A stretch of 64,000 bases of DNA from NCBI GenBank assembly GCA_964017195.1, contig OZ024891.1, positions 7,217,994 through 7,281,993 of the forward strand, written 5' to 3'. Numbering within the stretch: position 1 is the stretch's first letter; each line of letters opens with the position of its first letter. Positions 34,085-46,166 of the stretch are shown one piece after another. Below the pieces are notes generated by a model. The model was not told where the DNA came from. It made no database searches and was given only the letters and a program-made list of their open reading frames with translations. Made by a program: the position numbers and the translations under genes. Source of the DNA: Siderastrea radians. Taxonomy: Eukaryota; Cnidaria; Anthozoa; Scleractinia; Rhizangiidae.

Positions 34085-34700
34085 TTGTTTATAAAATAAA
34101 TGGTTTATGTATTTATACAAGTTTTTATAGCACAAAAAGCAACTTTAAAATACAGATAGTAACAGTTCAGATTGTGCTCGCAGAGATCGTGCGTGCTTTC
34201 TTTTTACTTTGCTTCCCCACCCCTTCCCAGTGGTGTTGAGAGAGGCATCTGTAGATTCAAAGAACTGCTACTGTATTTAAAGTTCCTTTGTCATGTTAAT
34301 TTCTCTTAGCTTACGTTTGTGACCCTTATTTGTAACCCTTATTGTCTTACTTTTATAGCCAACATCTCGGGATAAGTTCTACCGTGTGACTCTATGTCCT
34401 TTGTTTCGGCAATTTCGTTACCATTATTTTTACTTTTTAACTACTTGATGTATTTTGAAAAGATAAATAGTTTTTGTATGTATTAGAGTTTTTAACACAG
34501 ACAGCAACAACTCGTGTTGTGTTTGCAGAGATAAGTTCTCCCCTACTCCTCCCCTGTGGGTCCCGTGAGAAGCTTCTGCAGATTCGAAAAACTGCTACTG
34601 TTAACGTAGTTATATCAATCGCGCAATTTCTTGCTTTGAAGTTAATTAGTCTAGTCATTTTGTAAAACTCTTTCTTTTCGACGAATAAAAATTTTGTCTT
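34085..34700 (+). repeat. diverged tandem duplication of about 0.35 kb
   Basis: Shared blocks recur about 330-370 bp apart: GTTTTTA.AGCAC...AGCAAC (34122 and 34489), TTGTG.T.GCAGAGAT, and CTG.AGATTC.AA.AACTGC followed by TACTGT (34249 and 34575). No gene is recognised in either copy. Confidence 0.45.
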
Positions 34701-37700
34701 TGATACTTAACAGTATTGTAATTTTATGTTAATACCAGGATGCCCCTGCCATAAAAAGGAACGATCTCCCTCGTCTGTTCCAATACAAGTCTCCTCGTAT
34801 CGCGTCTTAAATTCGAACAACATCCATTCTAAACACAAGCTGTTTATCTAAATGCCCTTAAGCCGTGCCGAACTGCATGGAGGTTCATCCGTTTTGGTAT
34901 TGGTTTAGTTTTGCTTAAAAACAGTCACGCTAATTTTTCTGCACACCCTTACTGTGCAGGCAATTCACATCGCAATGTCATGCATGCCACATGCATTCAG
35001 CGCTCGTGCGGCTGTTGAAGAAAAGGTAGAGATATTATGAAGCTGGTGGGCATTTTAATATCTATGCACAGGTTTAACTCCCCTAAATTTTTGGTTTTAT
35101 TTGATAGATAACTTTCCTTATCGACTATCTACTTTCTATGAAATATTGTAGAAAAACTTCTTTGTGGAAGATTGAATTTTCTCAATTTTTCTCTCCACTT
35201 GTCATCATATCCCGCTGTTATTTTTTGCTGTTCGAAGTTTGCAAATGTCCACCCTAAAGGTTGAGTCTAATTAAAGGATTACACCCCCTCTAGTCCGGCA
35301 GATAAGTGTCAAATAAGGGGTGAGTACTGCACTTTATGATAAAAGCGTCAAACTGGGCATGTTAATACTAGACATCATGGAGAACATTTTGAAGATTGGA
35401 GGCAATCGGGATTTGCTCTGTGTTAGCCAGGAGAGGGTGGTAAAAGTAGTGGGGGTAATTATTCAAAATGGTCGCCGCCAACGATACTTCTTTGGTGTGG
35501 AAACATACCGCATAATTGTCTCAAACAATGTCTGATGGTAATAATCTACTGAAATACGTTTAAAGATTACAATAATGCTATCAAAATTGGCATAGAAAAT
35601 TTCTGAGAATAAAAAATTGAAAAGATAATTCTGTGGTCATAATTATGCAAATGATAAATTTTAATTAATTCACACTTGATGATTGCATGGTTGTAGCTTA
35701 TTTTTTCATTACTAACGTCTCATACTTTACACGAGACAACCATAAACTGTTCGTTCTAACTAGTAAAAGAATATACGACACTGAATTATCTTTCCTGGGG
35801 GATGATAAATGGCCAGAAATGAAAAAAAAGTTGTCTTGAATTAGGTTAGTTAAAGCGTCTTGACTTATGCGGTTAAAAGATGGAAGTGCTACTGATTGTC
35901 CTATTTTTGGGTAATTATTTATTGTTTATCCACTATACAAAACACAAGAGTAACTAAACAGCCATAGATACCTATTGCAAATAATTCCACTGTTTGAAGA
36001 GGATGTGGTTGATACAGCTAGGGGACCATCTTGGGTGTTACCTACATGTACAACTCACTTGCATTGCTAAAAGCATGTGGAAATATTTGTATGCAGCGAT
36101 TCGATTTCGGTACTTGTATAAGAAAACATACTACAACTGCATATGCGGATTCATTCCTGAAAGCATTGAATGCCAACGAAAGCTTCCATGCACACCAGGT
36201 TAGCACTCATGCTCTATGTGTTAGTTCAAAAGGCACCGCATCGAAGGTACAAAATTCTCGCAGCGCGAATCCAAGTTTCGTGAGTTGTGCGCGTACTAAG
36301 GGTGCACCATAACGATTGCAATAACATTTTTGCCAGACGGAAGGAGTTCGACAACCTGGCCTAGGATAGCTAGATCAAGCTATCGTTAAAAGACACTTCT
36401 GTTGGAAGTCTTAAGAAGTAGAAAAAGCTATTTTATATTCTAGAATTGCGACGAGGTACGCGTCCTTGGTTTGCACCTAGATGAGATAATAATGCTTAAA
36501 GTTGGCAAACTATCGAGAGAGTTATACTCTTAACGGATTATACTACTTCATGCCGCAGACAGTGACTTGTTCCAGGCGATGTTTGAAGTCACTATCGACT
36601 ATCAGGGTCACTATCAAACTGGAATGCGGACGGGAAGTTTACTCGGGTACATTATGTAACTCGCGTAGTTCAGTGCGTCAAACAATAACAGGTGCAGTGC
36701 ATGCGCCATGTACTAGATGTGGCACCATTCCGTGTTTTACGGAAAGAAGAAGGTGCATAGCTAGATCGCTATAGAGTATTCTCATTGATGCTACATGTAT
36801 GCCCGCATTGCACATGCTTGCACAGACAATGCGCGTAATTCACAGCAGCACACAGACTTTTTCCAAATTTTTCCAAGTTTGAAGAATTTCAGCTCATCGC
36901 CTCTTCCAATGTCTGATAACGATGTGAATAATGCAGGAAAAACGTTTTTCAGGGAAGATGTTAGAAAACATACTACTTCTTCTGCACAGAGGTTCCATGC
37001 GTAACCCCTCATTTAGACACTGGCAGGATAAAAAGCTGGCTATTTGTGGGCCTTGTGCTTCTTTAGCGCTAAACTGCCCAGTCCAACAATCGAGATTTGT
37101 AAAGGCTATAGACGAAGGAGTAAATTTGCCAACAAAAATCTGTTTTGGAAGTAACTGTGCTTCTGTCGAAGAGAATGGGAAATGAAAGGACAAATAACAG
37201 AATGAATAGAGTGTGTAGTGACATGCTTCTACGTTCTTTAACTGCATCATAGTTCTGCTATGAAACAGTTAAACAGGTAAGCTTGAAAGTGGCCACCGAA
37301 ATTATTGGGGAGAAAGCGAAATTGTGGTTAAACGATTCGACCAGTGTAATTGAGTTAATTAGATGTCTAATTTGCATAATTTCGACCTAGAATAAAGTGA
37401 TCCCCTGAATTCAGTTAAATCACCCTGAAAAATGTTAACGTTTTGTTTTGATGGAAAATTTAACAGGCAAACATAACTAAAATGACAATTCAACACTGTA
37501 TCAAGTTACTTTTGCTCCATTTTTCCAATAATAGTCTTTATAGTCTGAATGGCGGCCATATTGAAAAATCCCCCCCCCCTTCCCGCCTGCCACAGATCCT
37601 ATCCAGATTGCCTCTAATCTTTAAAACGTTCCCTGTGATACCTAGTATTAGCGTGCCAAGTTTCATGCTTTTATCATAAAGTGCAGAACAGTTTCACCTA

Positions 37701-38010
37701 TCTGCTAGACCACTCAGCTTTTTTCTACTTAGAACAATTCAAGCTACTTCGAGCTATGAGGGATATTTTTCAACACGAAGTGGGTCCCCCCCCTTTTTTT
37801 TGCATTTTTGACACGAGCAGCTCATTATCCAAGATAAGGAAAAAAACCTGTGTTGTAGAAAATTTTCGCACGAAGGTCCTTAAGTTAGGGTTTATTTTCC
37901 CTAGCGGGTGAAATAGGGCATAGAGTTACAACAGTTTTCTTTAACACGAGCCCTTCAAGGATTTTTCCCAACGGCCAAATGTGTTTTCGGTGGATGTCAA
38001 TCATCAATAA
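34700..38010. other. gene-free stretch
   Basis: No supported gene. Open frames between 35994 and 37250 overlap on both strands and show no motif. C8-9 tracts at about 37568 and 37788 lie beside sequence resembling the MITE at 19.8 kb (GGCGGCCAT). Confidence 0.4.
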
Positions 38011-38485
38011 TGCGCCAATCAATTCGAAACTTCTACACCCCCCCGGGCATACCCCGGGCAATTGACTGTGCATCGTGCCCGGGAAGGGGGGAATTTGAAC
38101 GTTGCGTTTGAAGGGTGGGGAATTTGAACCGGATTTATCTCTTGTTCTGGCGTAACACGCCCGTGAGTTTTTTCGGTTCTTGCAGGGTTTGACGGATTCA
38201 CAAGACAGAATTTCCTCTTTGTTAGTGAATAACTCTTTCAAAAGGGTCTTTAAAAGACGTTTTGAAGGTGGCATTACGGCATATCTCTCTGAAAAGCGTG
38301 TAAAGTGTTTGATTGAAGACGAAATTTGTCTTTGAGGAGAGGTATTTTAGTAGTAATTGGTAGGGCATTTGAACGGCTTTTTTGCCCCGATGGGAGGGAA
38401 TTTGAACAAGCCAATCTTCAAAAGTTCAAATGCCTGGGCAGTTGCCCGGGGGGGGGGATGTTGAACTTTCGAATTGATCGCCGCA
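38011..38485. mobile_element. 475-bp non-autonomous element, TAA-type duplication
   Basis: The left end TGCGCCAATCAATTCGAAAC is mirrored by the right end CTTTCGAATTGATCGCCGCA. Both ends are flanked by TAA. Inside each end is a C7/G10 run, and the word GGGAATTTGAAC or its complement recurs at about 38090, 38118, 38397 and 38423. Terminal repeat, oligo-G and G-tract repeats occur in the same order as in the 7.36-kb transposon at 8676, though the sequences differ. Confidence 0.6.
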
Positions 38486-38489
38486 TAAC

Positions 38490-39589
38490 AATAACAACAA
38501 TAATCCATTTATTAACGTCAATGCGTGGGATAGGGTTGCCCCACAAATCCGAGCCAGAGGCTCATGTATAAAACGCATGACGAAAAAAAAAACAACTTAC
38601 AATGATTAAAACAATAAATGAATGAATCAAGCCTTATGGAGGCTCGCAACACTTTTTTTGGCCTTGGAGTGTATCTTTTGATATCAAAATTTCGCATAGA
38701 AGACAAACTTCGATTTCCTTGATACTATACCACCTTTTCAACATGTGACCAAAGTTTATTTTTTCATTGGTTTCCTAGCAACAGCTGTCACCATAGCAAC
38801 GGTAATGGACAACGCCTTATTTTCAATAATGTCAAATACTCGAAAATTAGTCAGACACCTTATGAGGAAACCTGAACTATTTGATCTACTCAACCTACAC
38901 AACTTGTATGCGAAATTAGAGAAAAATCTGTAAGGGCATTTTCAAGTAAATCATGATTCATTTTTTACGGGCTGATGTTGGTCATTCCTGCAATTTTCTC
39001 CAATATTTCAAGAAAGATAAAACTTAACACTTTCTCTTTTCAGTTGAAAGATCTTTTATGATAGCAAAACATTCTTAATGTACATTGAGCTTCCTAGGTG
39101 GCTGCGATTTTAAGACATTTATATTTAAAAACTGCTAAAATGCAGCACAAATCAGTCCAAAAGTTGGTAACTTGCATAAATAGAAATATTTCTAAACTGC
39201 CCTTACAGATTTTTCTCTTAAATTGACTGCCGTTAAAATAGTACTTCTTTTTTATGTTCCAGCAAGTTTTAGGCTGAATAAACAATTCGTTTATGAGAAT
39301 CTCGGTCAGATTTCAGTCGTTATTAACTTTCAACGAGCAATAGTTATATCTTGTTTTTCCTGGTCTATTTCACGGTTATTGACGTGCAATGAATATTTAT
39401 ACACGCTGCCCTTGTGTCCTCTCGTGTATTTATAAATTCCTTCTCATGATAATAAAAAATTTTGGTCTTCTGAGCTTATTCATGGAGATTCTTTTCCCTT
39501 AGTCTTTAAATACTGAATGACGTTTTAGCATTTTTAATTACGGATTGCAAACATGTTAACGCCCACGATGGCATTGCACTAAAGCCGAA
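38490..39589. other. gene-free stretch
   Basis: No gene or complete mobile element is seen. An AATAAAAAATTTTGGTCTTC word at about 39451 resembles AATAAAAATTTTGTCTT at 34684 and may mark related 3' ends. Confidence 0.35.
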
Positions 39590-39925
39590 AAATAGCCAAT
39601 ATATCCATGGTTTAAATCATTTTCTAAATTGGAAAATCTTACCGTTGTTTCAACAATTTTTTGGCCTTGGATTATTGCCAATGTATCCAAAGGTTCAATC
39701 ATTTTCTAAATTGTAAAATCTACTCGTTGTCTCAACAATTTTTTGGCCTTGGAGTATTGCCAATGTATCCATAGTTTCAATCATTTTGTAAATTAGAAAT
39801 TGTTACCGATGTTTCTACAATTTTTTTCCCTTGGGTTATAGCCAATTTATCCACAGTTTCAATCATTTTCTAAATTGGAAAATCTAACCGTTGTTTACAC
39901 AATTTTTTGGCCTTGGATACCTTGG
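39590..39925 (-). repeat. 81-bp satellite, inverted block
   Basis: About four monomers run in the opposite orientation to the main array (AATCATTTTCTAAATTGG..., CAACAATTTTTTGGCCTTGG). The polarity flips near 39920-39935. Confidence 0.85.
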
Positions 39926-39929
39926 CAAT

Positions 39930-42794
39930 AATCAAAAGCCAAAAATTGTTGAAACAACGGTTAGATATTCCAATTTTAGGAAATGATTGAAACTATGGAT
40001 AGACTGGCTATAATCCAAGGCCAAAAAATTGTGAAACAACGGTTAGATTTTCCAATTTAGAAAGTGATTGAAACTGTGGATAAACTGGCCATAATCCAAG
40101 GCCAAAAAATTGTTGAAACAACGGTTAGATTACCCAGTTTTGAAAATAATTTAAACTATGGATAGATTGGCTATAACCCAAGGCAAAAAAACTGTTGAAA
40201 CTACGGTTCGATTTTCCAATTTCGAAAATGATTGAAACTATGGATAGATTGGCTGTACTCCAAGCCCGAAAAATTGTTGAAACAACAGTTAGATTTCCTA
40301 GTTCAAAGAATGATTTAAACTATGGATAGATCAGCTATAACCCAAGGGAAAAAAATTGTTGAAACAACGGTTGCAGTTTGTAATTGAGAAAAAAAATTGA
40401 ACTATGGATACATTGGCATTAATCCAAGGCCAAAAAAGTGTTGAAACAACGGTTAGACTTTCCAATTTCGAAAATAATAATTCTCCAGTTTTGAAAATGA
40501 CTGCAGCTATGGATAGATTAGCTATAAACCAAGGCAAAGACATTGTTGAAGCAACGATTAGAATTTCTAAATTAGAAAATGATTGAAACTATGGATACAT
40601 TGGCAATAATCCAAGGTAAAAAAATTGTTGAAACAGCGGTTTGATTTTCCCATTTAGAAAATGATTGAAACTATGGATAGATTGGCTATAATCTAAGTGA
40701 AAAAAATTGTTGAATCAATGGTTCGAATTCCCAATTTAGAAAATGATTGAAACTATGGATAGATTGGGTATAATCCAAGTGAAAAAAAATTTTTCGAACA
40801 ACGGATTGATTTTCCAATTTAGAAAATGATTGAACCTAAGGATAGATTGGCTGTAAGCCAAGGGTCAAAAATTGTTAATTACGGTTCGACTTTCCAATTT
40901 AGAACATGATTGAAACTATGGATAGATTGGCTATAACAGAAGGCCAAAAAGTTGATGAAACAAAGGGTAGACTTTCCAATTTAGAAAGTGATTGAAACTA
41001 TGGATAGATTGGCAGTAATCTAAGGCCAAAAAATTGTCGAAAAAACGGTTAGATTTTCAAATTTAGGAAATGATTGAAGCTATGGATAGATTGGCTATAA
41101 TCCAAGGCCAAAAACTTGCTGAAATAACTTTTAGATTTTCCAATTTCGAAAATGATTAAAAATTATGGATAGATTGGCTGTAATCCAAGGCCGAAAAATG
41201 GTTGAGACAACGGTTTCATTTTCCAATTTAGAAAATGATTGAAACTATGGATATATTGCCTACAATTCAAGTCAAAAAAATTTTTAAAACAACGGTAAGA
41301 TTTTCAAATTTACAAAAATGACTGAAAATGTAAATATATTGGCTATAATCCAACCCAAACAAATTGTTGTAACAACGGTTAGATTTTTGCAATTTCGAAA
41401 ATGATTAAAAATTATGGATAGATTGCCTGTAATCCAAGGCCGAAAAATTGTTGAAACTACGGTTAGATTTCCCATTTTAGAAAATTATTGAAACTATGGA
41501 TAGATTGGCTATAATCCAACTCACAAAAATTGTTGAACCAACGGTTAGATTTTCCAATTTAGAAAACGATGAAACTAATCTATAGGTTGGCTGTAATCCA
41601 AGGCCGAAAAAATGTTGAAACAACGGTTAGATTTTCCAATTTAGAAAAAGATTGAAACTATAGACAGATTGGCTGTAATCCAATGCCGAAAAATCGTTGA
41701 AAAAATGGTTCCATTTTCCATTGTAGAAAATAATTGAAACTATAGATAGATTGGCTATAATCCAACTCACAAAAATTGTTGAACCAACGGTTAGATTTTC
41801 CAATTTAGAAAACGATGAAACTAATCTATAGGTTGGCTGTAATCCAAGGCCGAAAAAATGTTGGAACAACGGTTAGATTTTCCAATTTAGAAAAAGATTG
41901 AAACTATAGACAGATTGGCTGTAATCCAATGCCGAAAAATCGTTGAAAAAACGGTTCCATTTTCCATTGTAGAAAATAATTGAAACTATAGATAGATTGG
42001 CTATAATCCAAAGCCAAAATATTGTTGAAACAACGGTTACAATTTATACGTTTGAAAATTATAGAAACTATGGATAGATTGGGTATAATCCAAGGCCAAA
42101 AAATTGTTGAAAAAATGGTTAGATTTTCCAATTTAGAAAGTGATTGAAACTATGGATAGATTGGCTATAATCCAAAGCTAAAAATTGTTGAAAAGATGGT
42201 TAGATTTTCCAGTTTAGAAAATGATTGAAAGTATGGATAGATTTTCTATATATAACCCAAGCGAAAAAAATTGTTGAAACAACGGTTATAATTTCTAATT
42301 TAGAAAATGATTGAAAGTGTGGATAGATTACCTGTAATCCAAGGTCAAAAGGTGTTGAATCAACGGTTCGATTTTCCAATTTAGAAAATGATTGAAACTA
42401 TGGATAAATTGGCCATAGACGAAGGCAAAAAAAATGTTAAAACAACGGTCAGATTTTTCAGTATTGAAAATGATTGAAACTATAGATAGATTGGCTCTAG
42501 TCCAAGGCAAAAAAGGTTTTGGAACAACGGTTCGATATTCTAATTTAGTAAATGATTAAAACTATGGATAGATTGGCTATAATTGAAGTGAAACAATGGT
42601 TAGATTTTCCAGTTTACAAAATGATTGAAACTATGGATAGATTGGTTAGAATCCAAGTCAATAAAATTGTGAAGCAACAGTTGCATTTTCCAATTTAACT
42701 GTGGATAAATTGGCTATAACCCAAGGCCAAAAAAGTTTTGAAACAACGGTTACTTTTCCCAGTTTTGAAAATGATTGAAACTATGGATAGACTA
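39930..42794 (+). repeat. 81-bp satellite array, main block
   Basis: About 35 diverged monomers of roughly 80-82 bp repeat the words TTGTTGAAACAACGGTTAGA, TTTTCCAATTTAGAAAATGA and TTGAAACTATGGATAGATTGGC then TATAATCCAAGGCC. Because 81 is divisible by three, many monomers share open frames on the minus strand (NLTVVSTIF, IANLSIVSI). These are repeat-driven and not evidence of a gene. One higher-order copy is visible: 41512-41714 and 41752-41954 are nearly identical, a duplication of about 240 bp (three monomers). Confidence 0.9.
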
Positions 42795-43632
42795 CAAGCA
42801 ACGACACCAGCAAGTGGGGAACCCGCAGGAAAAGCCAAGAGGCCAAAGTCAAGTTCAATTACAACACTCGTAGTCCGGCAAACGCGGAGAAACAAGTCTG
42901 TCCTTCTATTTCAATTAAGGTCTGAACAGTTCGTATTTCATGTAAAGTAATCGTTTTTCTTTCGATTTGCTTTTTGCTTTGCTATTACATCGTATGACTG
43001 CATTTTTTTGTTAAAACACAGAAAATAACGAGTGTTTCTGACATCGCCGTTGAAGCTGTTGTTTTCATCGATTTAGTTATAAATATTCGCAGAGAATGTG
43101 TGCATTCATTAGTAAATTCTACTTAGTCATTAGTATTCTCTATATAGAGCATACTAATGACTATACAGAACTACTACTGAATGCAGAAATTCTCTGTGAA
43201 TACTAATTTTATCCCACAATTTCCCCGTGCTTCAAAGCCCCCGCCACTTTACATAAGTTAAGGCAGTTTATGGAATATAGAGCATCGAAATGCTGGTCAC
43301 TGATTGGCTGAGTAGGTGTGACCATGTTCTAATCCAATTTAGTATAAATCTAATAGCGTTCTATCATAAATGCTGCAATCTGATTGGCTATCCTACTCGC
43401 TATCTATTCCGTGATAGATAGTGAGTAGCGAAAAGGTGAGTGGCAGGCGCAGTCTTATACTTCAAAATAACAATGCAATTAAGTAAAACTTTTCACTTTC
43501 GTGGTATATTAATCGAGATTTATACTAAAACAATTAGATTATTCGCTCTCGATTTCTATGCGTGATAGTTGATTCGGCCTTCGGCCTCATCAACTATCAC
43601 GCGACAGAAATCTCGAGCTCATAATCTAATTG
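42795..43632. other. 0.84-kb non-satellite insertion in the array
   Basis: Satellite sequence stops abruptly after GGATAGACT and resumes at 43633. The interval holds two palindromes: 43084-43204 (TTCGCAGAGAA mirrored by TTCTCTGTGAA) and 43531-43632 (CAATTAGATTAT mirrored by ATAATCTAATTG, with GATAGTTGAT and a GGCCTTCGGCC centre). No gene is seen. Confidence 0.65.
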
Positions 43633-45185
43633 TTAATTAGAAAATGATTAAAACAATGGATAGGTTTGCAATAATCCAAGGCCAAAAAATTGTTGAAACA
43701 ACAGTTAGATTTTTCAATTTGAAAATTGACTGAAACTATGGATAGATTGCCAATAATGAAAGGCTAAAAAAGTGTTGAAACAACGGTTAGATTTTGCAAT
43801 TTAGAAAATGATTAAAACAATGGAAAGATTCGCAATAATCCAAGGCCAAAAAATTGTTGAAACAACTGTTAGTTTTTTTTTTATTTGGAAAATGATTGAG
43901 ACTACGGATAGATTGTCTATAATACACGGCCAAAAAATTGTTGAAACAACGGTCAGATTTTCTTATTAAAGAAATGGTTAAAACTATGGATAGTGTGGCT
44001 ATAATCGAAAGCCAAAACATTGTTGAAACAACAGTTAGATTTTCCAAATAAGAAAACGATTGAAACTATGGATACATTGGCTATAATCCAAGGCCCAAAA
44101 ATTGTTGAAACAACGGTTAGTTTTTCCAATTAAGAAAATTATTCAAACTATGGATAGATTTTCTGTAATACAGGGCCCAAAAAATTGTTGAAACAACGGT
44201 TAGATTTTCCAATTTTGAAAATGATTGAAACTATGGATAGATTAGCTATAATGCAAGGCCAAAACATTGTTGAAACAACGGTTAGAATTTCTAATTTAGA
44301 AAATGATTGAAACTATCGATAGATTGGCAATAATTCACTAAGGCCAAAAGATTGTTGAAACAACGGTTAGATTTCCCAATTTAGAAAATGGTTGAAACTA
44401 TGGATAGATGGCAATAATAAAAGGCCAAAAAATTTTTGAAACGGTTGGTTTTTCCACTTATGAAAATTATTGAAAGTATGGATATATTGGCTATAATACA
44501 TGGCCAAAAAATTGTCGAAACAACGGTTAGGTTTTTTTTAGAAAATGATTGAAACTATGGTCTATTCAATGGTAATAATCTAATGCCCAAAAATTGTTGA
44601 AATAACGGTCGGCCTTTTCAATTTGAAAAAGTGATTGAAACAGTGGATAGATTGGCTATATTCCAAAGCCCAAAAATTGGTGAAACAGTCGTTAGATTCT
44701 GTATTTGAAAAAGAGATTGAAACAAAGGATAGATTGGTATAATCCAAGGCCATAAAATTGTTGAAACATTGGTTAGCTTTCCATTTGACAAAGAGATTGA
44801 AACAATGGATAAATTGGATATAATTAAGAAAAATTTCGAAACAATGAATAGATTGGCTATAATCCAAGGCCAAAATATTGTTTTAAACAACGGTTAGATT
44901 TTTCAATTAAGAAAATGATTGAAACTGTTGAAACCTTGTCTATAATCCAAGGCAATAAAGTTGTTGAAACAACCGTTGGCGTTTTCCATTTGAAAAAGAG
45001 ATTGGAAAAATAGAGAGATTGGCTATACTCCGAAGCCGTAAAATTGTTGAAACAATTGTTGGCTTTTCCATTTGAAAAAGAGATTGAAACAATTGGATAA
45101 ATTGGGTATAATCCAATTCCAAAAATTGCCGATACAATGGTCTCATTTTCCGTTTGAAAAAGAGAATGAAACAATGGATAGTTTG
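43633..45185 (+). repeat. 81-bp satellite array, distal block
   Basis: About 19 further monomers lie in the same orientation as the main block. They become more diverged toward 45.1 kb, where the GATTGAAACAATGGATA variant dominates. Confidence 0.88.
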
Positions 45186-45189
45186 GCTA

Positions 45190-46160
45190 TGAGTTTATTC
45201 GTAGTACAACCCGAGTAAAATTTGAGTCAGGAGTCAAGTTCGAGTCAGCATTTAAGTCGCGGCTTCACGGTTTTAAGTGGGGGCGCGGTGGTGTAGTGGG
45301 TAGTAGGTTTTAGTCTTTTAACTAGGGAATGTCTTCCACAAGGTTAACCTCTCACGTTTCCTTTTATGTATTTTTGTTGTACAAAATAAACTATTTTGTC
45401 GTTGTTGTTGTTGTTGCTTCATGCTACAGAAACCGGGATAAGCTCCGGTCGTGTGGGCCTCCTTGGCTCGTGTGCTGCTTTACCTATTTTCACGCTTCAA
45501 AATTGTTGCCCAGAAAACCTTAAATTTTGGATGCTAAACGTCCTGTCCTCTTCGGGTCCAACAAAACCGTTTTTTTCAAAATGTATGATCGGAAACAAAA
45601 CACTCATCCGACATCATATAAAATTGGATGCTAGTCGTTCCCTATTTCTTGGACAAAGAAACGCCCGCCAACAAAGTTGGGCATTTATTTAAAAAGTATT
45701 GTGGTAAGCAGCAGCTCCAGCGTGAACTCCTACCTGTGAAACGTTTTAATTACTCCACAAATTACAAGTAGCCACCTATATTAATGCCATACAATGAAAA
45801 CACTTCCCACACAAACATTTGCCCAATTTGCGTTTATAAATAAAGCGAAATAGTTTAATAGACAAGGTGTGAAATTTAGAGGGAAAGTATCCTGGCTGAT
45901 AGACCTCGTTTTCTCGACTAGGGTAAGAAAGAGCCGTTGCCTCCCCCTGTCACTGCTAAGTCTATCCAATGACTTTTTGTACATTACCTAAATGAACCTA
46001 AATACTAAACTGCTCCGGTTTTACTAGGATCACGTCTTTTGAAATGTGGCACTCATTCCAGATAAAAAGTTCAAAATGTTATTTCTGTCCTGTAGTTTAA
46101 CGTGTCACTAACAATCTACAGATAGCCGAAAAGATCTAGGAAAGTTGCCTTGCTTTCAGA
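45190..46160. other. spacer between the satellite and the LRR gene
   Basis: No gene is supported. A (GTT)n tract lies near 45402-45418. TTTATT at about 45683 would read AATAAA on the minus strand and could serve the LRR gene, giving a 3' UTR of about 0.5 kb. Confidence 0.4.
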
Positions 46161-46166
46161 GCTCAT

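Noticed and set aside
36000..37250. Cluster of overlapping open frames on both strands
   Set aside because: No motif, no splice-compatible joins and mutual antisense overlap; probably chance.
39590..45185. Long minus-strand open frames with NLTVVSTIF and LSIVSI repeats, superficially membrane-like
   Set aside because: They arise because the 81-bp satellite period is a multiple of three. Frames break between monomers and there is no start, splice or codon signal.
39590..45185. CRISPR-like regularly spaced repeats
   Set aside because: Repeats are contiguous diverged monomers without unique spacers, in eukaryotic DNA.
45280..45330. tRNA-like A-box (TGGTGTAGTGGG)
   Set aside because: No B-box at the right distance; at most a truncated SINE head.
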